Assembly (NCBI GenBank): GCA_947589275.1
Contig: CANQAQ010000007.1
Location: 1 to 36,722, forward strand
Direction of reading: 5' to 3'
Origin: an uncultured Bacilli bacterium
GTDB taxonomy: Bacteria > Bacillota_I > Bacilli_A > RF39 > UBA660
Length of the DNA: 36,722 nt
In this document: positions 23,594 through 31,372 of the stretch, in pieces
Numbering within the stretch: position 1 is the first letter of the stretch
Layout of the letters: each line of letters starts with the position of its first letter
Notes under the pieces: generated by a model
What the model was told of the DNA's origin: nothing
Seen by the model: the letters and a program-made list of their open reading frames with translations, nothing else
Databases searched by the model: none
Made by a program: the position numbers and the translations under genes

Positions 23594-23624
23594 AATATGA
23601 TTATGAAATAAGTTTATAAAATAT
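23573..23624 (+). repeat. Tandem 26-bp duplication at the end of mob
   Basis: The 26 bases starting GATTATGAAATAAGTTTATA, which contain the mob stop codon, are repeated once, immediately and without a mismatch. The second copy is non-coding. It marks a slippage or recombination event at the gene end. Confidence 0.9.
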
Positions 23625-23672
23625 TTGACTTGTAAAGAAACTTAGAGATCATTGAATTGTATGTTAATTTTT

Positions 23673-23701
23673 TTGTCAAAAATTAATATCTATGTTATAC
23701 T
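23673..23701 (+). promoter_or_regulatory. Promoter of the YezG-like/HExxH operon
   Basis: TTGTCA (23673-23678) and TATACT (23696-23701) are 17 bases apart, 100 bases before the first gene. The long AT-rich leader between them and the ATG shows no obvious hairpin. Confidence 0.6.
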
Positions 23702-23801
23702 ATTAATAGATAATAAAATTTAATTTTTTGGTTGTGAAACATAAAAAGAAAATAATAATTAAGATAATGAAAGTCTGTATATTAAGAAAGGAATTATAAA
23801 G

Positions 23802-24212
23802 ATGAAAGAAAATAAAGAAATAATGGATGAAAAAATAGCAAAAATAGGAACATTAGCAATTGAATGTTTGAATAGAAGAAATTTCCATAAATTGATATTA
23901 GGATTAATTATAAATAAAGCAAATGATGCTGATATTAGAAATATGGAATTTTTTTATAAAGACTCAGATGATAAATTAATATATTTTAACGAATTTATTT
24001 ATGATGAGAAATTTAATGATAGTATAGAAGAAGAAAAATATTTAGAATTACAAGAATTATTATTTAATTTACATGAATATTGTATTGATTTTGGTGATGA
24101 ATGGAAATGTATGACATTAACTATTGATTCTGATGGAAAATTTAATATTGATTTTAAATATGACTCAATAGAAATTGCTGAATGGAGAAAACAAAACGGT
24201 ATAATAAAATGA
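23802..24212 (+). CDS. YezG-like (DUF600-type) immunity/antitoxin protein
   Basis: The 136-residue acidic protein ends with a WKCMTLTIDSDGKFNIDFKYDSIE...W pattern. This is typical of the YezG family, whose Bacillus member neutralises the nuclease toxin YeeF. The N-terminal half is helical. The ATG has AAAGGA upstream. Its stop codon overlaps the start of the next gene (ATGA), so both are made together. No polymorphic toxin with an LXG domain is present. It could protect against an outside toxin, pair with the neighbour, or be an orphan. The family assignment is by pattern recognition and fairly but not fully certain. Confidence 0.65.
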   Translation: MKENKEIMDEKIAKIGTLAIECLNRRNFHKLILGLIINKANDADIRNMEFFYKDSDDKLIYFNEFIYDEKFNDSIEEEKYLELQELLFNLHEYCIDFGDEWKCMTLTIDSDGKFNIDFKYDSIEIAEWRKQNGIIK

Positions 24213-25576
24213 AAAACACATTAATTAATAGTTTATACTTTAAGGTTTATAATAATCTAAAGTTTGAAGATATTGCTTTTCATGAATTTGTTAATATTAT
24301 TGATAATTCAAATAATGTAATATCTTTTTGTAATATTGAATTTAATTTTTTAATTAATTTTCTTTTTAAAAGAGATTATAAGAAATATGCAATAATTAAA
24401 GATAAACTTTTATTGAAAATAATAGAGTGTCAATTTTTAATTATAGATGATAACTTAAAAGATGAATTAATTACAATGTTGAAATGTAAATATTCTAATG
24501 GTTTATTAGATATTAATACTTGTAATAGTTATATTTTAAAATATTTAAATGATGAATCATTATTATCTAAATGTATTATAAGCGAAGAAAAAAATAATCT
24601 ATTTAGGGAAATATCTATATACATATTGGAAACAGTTCTTGAAGATTTCACTATGAATAAAGAAATTGAAATAACTGAAAGAGAACTTATTGATGATATA
24701 AATATTAGTACTAATAATAAATTAATAGCACATGTAGATCCATTTTTAAGATTAACCAAAAATAATCCAATAGGACAATATATATCATCAAAAAATATAA
24801 TTAGGTTAAATGAATTGCAAGTTGTAAATCTAGAATATGAAAACATAAAAATATTAGATACTATATTTCATGAAATATATCATTCAATTCAGTTGAACAG
24901 ACAGTTTAATGACCTAAATTTAGTTTTAAATACTATAGATAATAAAATGAGAGAAGATCCTAAAATAAATAATATTTTAGGCAATAAGATATTATTGAAT
25001 GACTCTGAAGATTTTACTTTTATTAATTATGGTTCATACATGATGAAAAAAGAAACATTATTAGAAAAAATAGTTGGTACTAAGTATAATGAATTAAATT
25101 ATAAATTTAAGTTCATTGAAATAAATGCAAGACTTAATGCTCATAAGGAATTAAAAAAATATCTTACTGATATTAATATAAATGATATTTATTTTTACTA
25201 TGAAAAGGTTGATATAGATGAATTAATAAGAGATGAACAATTGAATTTAAAAAATGCAACATACAAAAAAGATATTAGAGAAGAAACAGACAATTTGAAT
25301 AATATTTTTGATAAGTATATAAGTTCCGATTTAATAAAAACTTATGAAATGCTTAGTATAGAATATAATGATGACTGCACTTTAAAAGATGCAAGTCAAT
25401 TATTAAATGATTTAGAATTAAAACTTTCAAAAACTGATGATATAAATAAAATAAATAAAATTTTGGATTTATATTATAATCTAATAATAAATAATTTTAA
25501 TAAAGATTTAATTATTGAATATGCTACTAACAATAAAATAATTATTGACCTAAAGAAACAATTAATGAGTCATTAA
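24209..25576 (+). CDS. Putative zinc metalloprotease-like protein (HExxH), unknown role
   Basis: Translation begins at the ATG overlapping the previous stop codon. The 455-residue protein is very rich in Asn, Ile and Lys. A metalloprotease-type motif, FHEIYHS, lies at residues 220-226 (His221, Glu222, His225). About 80 residues later comes FIEINARLNAH, with Glu304 placed as a possible third zinc ligand, an arrangement seen in gluzincins and related peptidases. The preceding segment has IDDNINIST-like text and the sequence LIAHVDPFLRLTKNNPIGQY. There is no signal peptide or membrane helix. The C-terminal 150 residues are helical. I know no named family. Coupling to an immunity-type gene suggests a toxin-antitoxin or effector-control pair, which is inference. 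Confidence 0.6.
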   Translation: MKNTLINSLYFKVYNNLKFEDIAFHEFVNIIDNSNNVISFCNIEFNFLINFLFKRDYKKYAIIKDKLLLKIIECQFLIIDDNLKDELITMLKCKYSNGLLDINTCNSYILKYLNDESLLSKCIISEEKNNLFREISIYILETVLEDFTMNKEIEITERELIDDINISTNNKLIAHVDPFLRLTKNNPIGQYISSKNIIRLNELQVVNLEYENIKILDTIFHEIYHSIQLNRQFNDLNLVLNTIDNKMREDPKINNILGNKILLNDSEDFTFINYGSYMMKKETLLEKIVGTKYNELNYKFKFIEINARLNAHKELKKYLTDININDIYFYYEKVDIDELIRDEQLNLKNATYKKDIREETDNLNNIFDKYISSDLIKTYEMLSIEYNDDCTLKDASQLLNDLELKLSKTDDINKINKILDLYYNLIINNFNKDLIIEYATNNKIIIDLKKQLMSH

Positions 25577-25607
25577 AATATTTTAAGTATATGTGAGGTG
25601 ATATTTT

Positions 25608-26246
25608 TTGAAAAAAATTTATTTAATAAGGCATTCAGCACCTTTTGTAGAAATTGATAATTACAAGAATTATGAAAGTGTTCTATGGTCTGAGTATAAC
25701 AAAAATATGATTTTATCCCCACAAGGAGAAGAAAATGCAAAGAGATTATGTAATGTTGATGAATTAAAAGGCATTAGTGAAATATATGCTAGTAATTCAT
25801 CTCGTGCAATAGAAACTGCCAAATACCTTGCAGAAAGCAATAATTTAAAAATAAAACTTGATGAACGCATAAATGAAAGAGAGTTTGGTGTTGATTATAT
25901 AAAAGATTTACCAAATGACTTTACTAAAATTTCATTTGATTATAAAGCATTTAAAGTAAATAATGGAGAATCACTTAATGAGGTTGATAATAGATTCAAA
26001 TCTTTTATAAGTGAATTGTTGGATAAAGATAATAATAAAATTGCAATAGTAATGCATGGAATTATTCTACTTTCATACTTAAAAACTATTTGTAGCCATT
26101 TTGAATTTGATGGCAAAAACTTTGATATTAAATATAATGATAATATAGTTTTAGGTGGAAAACCTAAAAATCCTAGTATTTATAAAGTTGTGTTTGATAA
26201 TAATAAAAAGATTATTAATGTTGAGTATGTGGAGTGTAATTTATAA
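25608..26246 (+). CDS. Histidine phosphatase family protein (first of two)
   Basis: A TTG start has GAGGTGAT 7 bases upstream. The 212-residue protein has the phosphoglycerate-mutase-like fold: IYLIRHSAP (4-12) replaces the usual LxRHGE/Q with RHS, YASNSSRAIETAKYLA (about 62-77) gives the second Arg, and IAIVMHGIILLSYL (about 145-158) the second catalytic His. It should transfer phosphate to the first His. The substrate is unknown. It overlaps the next gene by one base (TAATG), and the two proteins are clearly paralogous. Confidence 0.85.
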   Translation: MKKIYLIRHSAPFVEIDNYKNYESVLWSEYNKNMILSPQGEENAKRLCNVDELKGISEIYASNSSRAIETAKYLAESNNLKIKLDERINEREFGVDYIKDLPNDFTKISFDYKAFKVNNGESLNEVDNRFKSFISELLDKDNNKIAIVMHGIILLSYLKTICSHFEFDGKNFDIKYNDNIVLGGKPKNPSIYKVVFDNNKKIINVEYVECNL

Positions 26247-26869
26247 TGACTACTATATATTTAATTAGACATTCAAAACCATTAAAGGTTAATAATACTT
26301 TTAACAGTGATAACTTGCAAATACAAAATGAAAAGTCATCTCTTTCAATAGATGGAGAGCAAATAGCACAAGAAAAACTTAATAAAAATGAGTTTGCTAA
26401 TATTGATATCCTATTCTCATCAAATTATGTAAGAGCTATACAGACAGCAAAATATTTATCTGCTAAAAATGATATAGAAATTAATATTATTAGTGATTTA
26501 GGTGAAAGGAAATTTGGTATAGATTCTTGGGATCAATTACCAGAAAATTTTGAGAGAAAACAATTTTTAGATGAAAATTATAAAATTGGTGATGGTGAAA
26601 GTCAAAAAGAAGTTAGCAATAGAATGTATTCTATCATAATGAAAGTTTTAAAAGAAAATAAAAATAAAAGAATTGCTATTGTTAGTCATGCCACTGCAAT
26701 TTCATATTTGCTGAAAAAATGGTGTGATATTCAAGTTATAGATGATAAATTAAGATATAGTTTTAATAACAATATAATATTGGATGGTTATTTCAACTAT
26801 TGTGAAACATTTAAACTTGTATTTGATGAAAATAATGAAATAATTAATATTGAAAATATAAAATTTTAG
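26246..26869 (+). CDS. Histidine phosphatase family protein (second of two)
   Basis: The 207-residue paralogue of the preceding protein shares IYLIRHSKP (4-12), LFSSNYVRAIQTAKYLSA and IAIVSHATAISYLL, where the usual HG is HA. Both proteins have a Glu-Arg-xFG segment (GERKFGIDSWDQLP here, NEREFGVDYIKDLP there) that helps close the active site. Tandem copies with translational coupling suggest a heterodimer or stepwise action on one substrate. It is followed 10 bases later by the 188-residue gene, with AGGAGG between. Confidence 0.85.
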   Translation: MTTIYLIRHSKPLKVNNTFNSDNLQIQNEKSSLSIDGEQIAQEKLNKNEFANIDILFSSNYVRAIQTAKYLSAKNDIEINIISDLGERKFGIDSWDQLPENFERKQFLDENYKIGDGESQKEVSNRMYSIIMKVLKENKNKRIAIVSHATAISYLLKKWCDIQVIDDKLRYSFNNNIILDGYFNYCETFKLVFDENNEIINIENIKF

Positions 26870-26879
26870 GAGGAAAAAT

Positions 26880-27446
26880 ATGAGTAAATATTTAAAAGTA
26901 ATGTTTGGAAATAAAGGTGTTAATTTTGAATATAAAATTGATGAAGTAAATATTGCTGATACTTGGAATCCAAACACTTATGAACCAAAAGAAATGGGTG
27001 GATTTAATTTTTCTACTGAAGATAAAATATTAAGATGGTTAGTTCGTGGAGATACTATCTATGATGTAGTAATACCAGAAGATGCTGAAATAGTAGATTG
27101 TCCTAGTGAATCAGCTCCACATGGTGTATTTAGAAGTAATAAAATAATCTTAACTAATCCTAGACCTATGACTGATGAACTTGCTATGAATTTTTATTTA
27201 AAATCAGATTTGCCAGAAAAATCGTATTATAAATCATTAGCAGGAGTTGCGATTAGAGGTTATAGAAATACAGCTTTAAAAATGATTGAAGATAAAGTAA
27301 ATGAAGATAATATAGATTTAGTATTAAGTGAGATAGATGACTTTGTTAAACCTTATAAAAATAGTGATACTACTTCTAATGGAATAGAAGTTTATGAAGA
27401 AATGATGCAAATTCTAAATGGAGTAAAAAAAGATTCGGCTATTTAA
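26880..27446 (+). CDS. Conserved protein of unknown function (188 aa)
   Basis: AGGAGG lies 6 bases before the ATG. The soluble protein is better conserved in appearance than its neighbours, with a compact N-terminal domain (NIADTWNPNTYEPKEMGGFNFSTEDKILRWLVRGDTIYDVVIPEDAEIV, about 24-72) and a helical second half (LKSDLPEKSYYKSLAGVAIRGYRN). I recall similar hypothetical proteins from clostridial mobile elements but no named function. It ends the operon with the two histidine phosphatases and is closed by a strong terminator, so a shared role is likely. Confidence 0.7.
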   Translation: MSKYLKVMFGNKGVNFEYKIDEVNIADTWNPNTYEPKEMGGFNFSTEDKILRWLVRGDTIYDVVIPEDAEIVDCPSESAPHGVFRSNKIILTNPRPMTDELAMNFYLKSDLPEKSYYKSLAGVAIRGYRNTALKMIEDKVNEDNIDLVLSEIDDFVKPYKNSDTTSNGIEVYEEMMQILNGVKKDSAI

Positions 27447-27465
27447 TTTCCGAGTCTTTTGTTTT
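27428..27465 (+). terminator. Terminator of the phosphatase operon
   Basis: AAAAGATTCGG and CCGAGTCTTTT pair over 11 bp (one T-G wobble) around an AT loop, followed by GTTTT. The stem begins in the last codons of the 188-residue gene. Confidence 0.8.
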
Positions 27466-27564
27466 ACTACAAAGTCAATTAATAGGTAATATAGATTAAT
27501 ATACTGTTTTAGCAATTTATTTCTTGATTTTACTGTTAGGATTAAACTATTTTTTATATAAAAT

Positions 27565-29070
27565 TTATCTTCTTCTTTTTGCTTCAATAGGCTCTGGTTT
27601 CTCTTCACCAAAATTAACTTCTGCTTGATGTAATAAAGTTTCCTCAAGTTCTTCTTGGGACATACCATATTTTTTCATCATTTCTAATTTCCAATTGTTT
27701 AGCTTATCGTTTTCAGGTTCAATAACTTTATCATCAATAATTTGGGTTTCGAATGGTGCGTTTGCTATTAGGTCTCCATAAATTGCTTTTAAATCTCGTT
27801 CATATTCAATATAAGTTTTTCCATCGATTTTTCCTTCGTTATAACAATCTTCAAGTTCTTCTAATAAAGACACCATCTCATCCGATAATTCTCTTTGGGT
27901 TTTCAATACAGTTCTAAGAGTTTCTGAAGATTGATCCTTTACTCTTTTACTATTGGAAATTTTCGTTATTAACAATTTTTCAATTCTATTTTTTTTATTT
28001 AGATTCATGGTTCTTGTACTCGATATATTTATAACTCTCAAATTATTTGAATAAAAATTGTTGTTTTCTGGTGTTTCGCGATGTTCTGTATCAGATGTTG
28101 AAGAACTTGTAAATGTTTCGTTTACTGATTTTCTTTCATCATGATTATATATTTTTTTACCAACAATATCAACTACTATATGTCTAGAATTTTTGATTGA
28201 TTCCTTATTTACTCTATATGAATTGTTATAACCTTCAAAGACAAATTCAATGGGAGTTTCATACATAGTTTCAAAACTACTTCTATTCACTTCAAACAAT
28301 ATTTCCTCACCATTGACAGTTTTATAGATTTTTATGGTTCGATTTTTTTCTCTTTCTATTTGTTCTGGAGATGGGTCATATTTTTTACCATTAAACGCAA
28401 ATTCCTTTACACCTCTGTAATCATCCCTGCCCAATTTAAACAATTTTAAAGATGAGGGAACATGTATTTCTCCTAGATTGTTGCATCCTCTAAGAGCCTC
28501 ATCATCCATATAAATAATGCCTTCTTTTAACCATATTTTTTTAAGATATTTAACCTGATTAACAGAATACTTTTCAAGTCTTTGAATCTTTCCAGGTATA
28601 ATTAATTCTTCTAAAATATTATTATGTGAAACTATTCCTCCTTTTATAGTCGTTACTGTATCATCTAATTCTAGCTTTACTATATTTGGAGAAAATTGAT
28701 TGCAAGCAAATTGCTCCAAACTATTTGGTAATACTATTTCGATTCCTCTACTTAAAGTATTGCCGTCAAAATACATATCCATCTTTTTCAAATTAGTAGG
28801 TAATACTACTTTTGAAAGTTTATTGAATCCAACAAATGCACCAAATGGTAAGGCTGTAATACTTTCGTTATTAGAAAAATTAACTTCTGTAGCACTTTGT
28901 TTCATACTATTTAATCCAGAAATTGAAATTGTTTTTACTTCAGAGGGAATCTCATAAATAGAGAGACCTATAGGTGCTTGAATCAACTCTCCACTTTCTT
29001 TATCTATTATATAATCATTTATATTTATAGTTTGATTTTTTTGTTTTTTATCAAAATTAAAAATTTTCAT
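27565..29070 (-). CDS. Leucine-rich-repeat (BspA-like, LRR_5) cytosolic protein
   Basis: The 501-residue protein starts at ATG with AAAGGAG upstream and has no signal peptide. Residues about 35-215 are BspA-type leucine-rich repeats, each with a hydrophobic strand followed by PxxL: KVVLPTNLKKM, EIVLPNSLEQF, ELIIPGKIQRL, KIWLKEGIIYM, EIHVPSSLKLF. A middle domain (IYKTVNGEEILFEV...VVDIVGKKIYNHD) is beta-rich. A polar Ser/Thr linker follows. The C-terminal 110 residues are a helical, SHOCT-like segment (EELEDCYNEGKIDGKTYIEYERDLKAI) with an Arg/Lys end. Most BspA proteins are exported; this one lacks export signals, so an intracellular recognition role is more likely. It is encoded opposite to the surrounding cargo genes. 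Confidence 0.75.
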   Translation of the reverse strand: MKIFNFDKKQKNQTININDYIIDKESGELIQAPIGLSIYEIPSEVKTISISGLNSMKQSATEVNFSNNESITALPFGAFVGFNKLSKVVLPTNLKKMDMYFDGNTLSRGIEIVLPNSLEQFACNQFSPNIVKLELDDTVTTIKGGIVSHNNILEELIIPGKIQRLEKYSVNQVKYLKKIWLKEGIIYMDDEALRGCNNLGEIHVPSSLKLFKLGRDDYRGVKEFAFNGKKYDPSPEQIEREKNRTIKIYKTVNGEEILFEVNRSSFETMYETPIEFVFEGYNNSYRVNKESIKNSRHIVVDIVGKKIYNHDERKSVNETFTSSSTSDTEHRETPENNNFYSNNLRVINISSTRTMNLNKKNRIEKLLITKISNSKRVKDQSSETLRTVLKTQRELSDEMVSLLEELEDCYNEGKIDGKTYIEYERDLKAIYGDLIANAPFETQIIDDKVIEPENDKLNNWKLEMMKKYGMSQEELEETLLHQAEVNFGEEKPEPIEAKRRR

Positions 29071-29129
29071 TTTAGTGTTCTCCTTTCAATATTATTGTAA
29101 CATAGATTTTGATAAAATGATACTTGGTT

Positions 29130-29171
29130 CATTAAATATCTATTTTTTATCATTAAATATCTATTTTTTAT
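29130..29171. repeat. Tandem 21-bp duplication
   Basis: The 21-base unit beginning CATTAAATATCTATTTTTTA occurs twice in direct succession, upstream of the LRR gene on its 5' side. No function is evident; it could be slippage or a short binding-site pair. Confidence 0.85.
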
Positions 29172-29235
29172 CTTATTTAATACTTTATAGCAAAAATTCA
29201 AAAGAAACTTTGTAACTAATGAATTTCGGCGATAA

Positions 29236-29257
29236 ACCTAGTTTTAGACAACTAGGT
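29236..29257. repeat. Inverted repeat at the edge of the truncated mob copy
   Basis: ACCTAGTT and AACTAGGT form a perfect 8-bp inverted repeat around TTAGAC. It ends two bases before the point where similarity to the mob gene begins. The position suggests a recombination junction or a crossover site. Confidence 0.6.
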
Positions 29258-29259
29258 AA

Positions 29260-29577
29260 CTTACTACAAGAAATCAAAACTTAACCAAAGAGAATAATAA
29301 TCTTAAAGACTATTTAAAAGCCATAATAGACGCCATAAAACACTTTTTTAGGGAATTATTACAAATTGGTAATGATAAGACCAAAGATCGTACTACAAGC
29401 GAAATTAAGGACTATTATGACAATAAAGATTTTGATTCTAATGATGTTTATGATATTTCAAAAGGAACTACCAAAGAAGATGAGTTATTTGATTATGCCA
29501 AAGTACCTAGTTATTTAAAATCTAGCAAAAAATCCTATAATGAAAAAGATAAAGATGATTTTGAAATGAGTTTATAA
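29260..29577 (+). pseudogene. Truncated second copy of the mob relaxase 3' end
   Basis: The frame is open for 105 codons and encodes the same C-terminal coiled-coil tail as the mob gene at about 23276-23593 (for example LTTRNQNLTKENNNLKDYLK and TSEIKDYYDNK), with about a dozen amino-acid changes and a 2-residue deletion in the terminal Lys/Glu repeat. An in-frame TAA lies directly upstream and the relaxase domain is missing. The two copies bracket the cargo genes between 23.6 and 29.3 kb in the same orientation. The sequence divergence shows they are not a recent duplication but two related elements, one of them mostly deleted. Confidence 0.92.
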
Positions 29578-29579
29578 TT

Positions 29580-29620
29580 AAAAGTGAGAATATGTTATTT
29601 TAGAGCCATATCTCTTTTTT
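29580..29620 (+). terminator. Terminator after the truncated mob copy
   Basis: AAAAG-TG-AGAATATG pairs imperfectly with CATATCTCTTTT (29607-29618), followed by T residues. It also lies at the 3' end of the converging LysR-type gene. Confidence 0.5.
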
Positions 29621-30445
29621 CTATTTATTAAAATATTTTTTTATTTTAAATTCATTATTTAAGTTATATAAAATTCCCATTTTAATTGTTGAAATGTTAT
29701 CTGAAATATTCAATTTTGAAGTATCACTCTTTGACAAATTACTATTAATATGTTCTTTGATTAAAAAACCATTTGCATACCCATTAGATATTAGAGGATA
29801 GATAACATCATAATCATCAACCAATATGATATTTTCAATATTAACATCAATAGATTGTAAATATTTTTTACATATATCACTAAATTTGCTATTGTTTAAA
29901 AGGACTATTGGCTTATTATTATCTTTATTTGAAAAATAAACTAAATGAAATTCTTCTAATTGCTTGAATACTAATTCATCACTAAATTGATAATTATTTG
30001 GTTCTGATATAAAGGCAAAATCTATTAAATTGTTAGATAATTGATTATCTAATAAATCAAAATTATTTGTATCAATCAAATTTATATTTGAATGAGTGCC
30101 AAAAATATTATCTAATTTCTTGTTTTCTATTAAATAATTAATATATGTCTTATTACATGCAATTTTAATAGTTTTATTCTTTATTATTTTGGAAAAACTA
30201 ATTTCAGCTTTCATAATGTTATCAATATAATCACCAATTAGTCTATATAATTCTTTACCCTCATTTGTTAAAATAACACCCTTTGTTTTTCTAATAAATA
30301 GTTTTGTATTCAATTGAGCTTCCATAGTTTTTAACATTCTGCTAATAGCAGGCTGACTAATATTTAATTCATTAGCAGCTTTAGTTATATTCTTATTTTT
30401 AGCAATAACATAAAAGACTTTGTAATATTCAAAATTAATATTCAA
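29621..30445 (-). CDS. LysR-family transcriptional regulator
   Basis: The 274-residue protein has the N-terminal winged helix-turn-helix of LysR regulators: FYVIAKNKNITKAANELNISQPAISRMLKTMEAQLNTKLFIR (residues 11-52). The C-terminal effector-binding domain is shorter and less conserved than usual (full-length members have about 290-310 residues). It starts at TTG with AGGTGATGA upstream. Its promoter holds a palindrome of LysR type, pointing to autoregulation. The divergently oriented neighbour, now a pseudogene, may have been its target. Confidence 0.9.
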   Translation of the reverse strand: MNINFEYYKVFYVIAKNKNITKAANELNISQPAISRMLKTMEAQLNTKLFIRKTKGVILTNEGKELYRLIGDYIDNIMKAEISFSKIIKNKTIKIACNKTYINYLIENKKLDNIFGTHSNINLIDTNNFDLLDNQLSNNLIDFAFISEPNNYQFSDELVFKQLEEFHLVYFSNKDNNKPIVLLNNSKFSDICKKYLQSIDVNIENIILVDDYDVIYPLISNGYANGFLIKEHINSNLSKSDTSKLNISDNISTIKMGILYNLNNEFKIKKYFNK

Positions 30446-30463
30446 TTTTCATCACCTATAAAT

Positions 30464-30491
30464 ATTATATCATAACAAAACGTTATGTCAA
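30464..30491 (-). promoter_or_regulatory. LysR gene promoter with embedded operator
   Basis: On the minus strand TTGACA (30486-30491) and TATAAT (30464-30469) are 16 bases apart. In the spacer, overlapping the -35, lies the palindrome CATAAC-N5-GTTATG (30471-30487), which contains the T-N11-A core of LysR operators. Confidence 0.7.
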
Positions 30492-30562
30492 ATATAAAAA
30501 ATAGGTATTTTACAAATAACAATATATCTACTATAATATATGGCGACAAGGGGGAAAAGAAA

Positions 30563-31345
30563 ATGAGAATGACGTATGACTATGTATGGAAGACGTTGAA
30601 ATGGGATTACCATACATATGAAAAAATTAATTTGATTGCTACTCAATTGAAAAAATTAGGAATTGAATTTTTAGATCTTTATCAATATGATTTTGCAAAC
30701 AATCATATTGGAAAAGAATCTGGAGTACAAATTGATTGGTTTTTTCAAAATAGTATATTATTTACAAAAACTATTCATAAATTTCCTGATGAATTAAATA
30801 TAGAATAATTTGTTTCTCTATATAAGGATAATTTATTATTAAAGAAAGAAGCTGAATATTTTTATAATCTTAGGTGTAAAATATATGACGACAGTATTAA
30901 CGATGGGTATGCGGATATTAGAGATTATTGGTGTGGTAAATTTGCACATGAATATAGTAATTTTCAAAATGATTATGCAGTACCTATAGCAGTGAGAAAA
31001 GTAGATACCAATAGTAATTTTGTCAATTCTTTGCTACCAGTTTTATTTGGAAAAAGAATAGTATTAGAAGATTGCTCATTAGACTTATGTTATTTTGAAA
31101 ATGTAAATTTAATAATTCCTATTGAAAAATATTTTAAAAAAAGTATGAATATATATAATCTTAAAAAATGTGATGAATATAAAGAAGGAACATGGTCATT
31201 TGATGATTTAATAGAATATATAAAATTTAAAAAAATTAGTGAACAACCTGAACAAAAACATATCATTGATATTGCACACAATAGTATAATGGATATTTTA
31301 GAAAATGAAGAATCTGATGTAATGGTTAAGACATTGCATAAATAG
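30563..31345 (+). pseudogene. Gene of unknown function interrupted by one in-frame stop codon
   Basis: An ATG with AGGGGG 8 bases upstream opens a frame that meets a single TAA at 30806-30808 after 81 codons and then stays open in the same frame for 178 more codons to 31345. The text is coherent on both sides (FPDELNIE, stop, FVSLYKDNLLLKK). A C-to-T change of CAA to TAA would explain it. The complete product would have 260 residues, without a signal peptide, with aromatic-rich segments such as VQIDWFFQNSILF and DYWCGKFAHEY. I do not recognise a family. A shorter second ORF could start at the GTG at 30992. Confidence 0.8.
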
Positions 31346-31372
31346 TGTATAATAATATTATGGTAGGTGTTT

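Noticed and set aside
30485-30562. Longer N terminus for the interrupted gene
   Set aside because: This extension runs through the LysR promoter and has no ribosome binding site; the ATG at 30563 has AGGGGG at good spacing.
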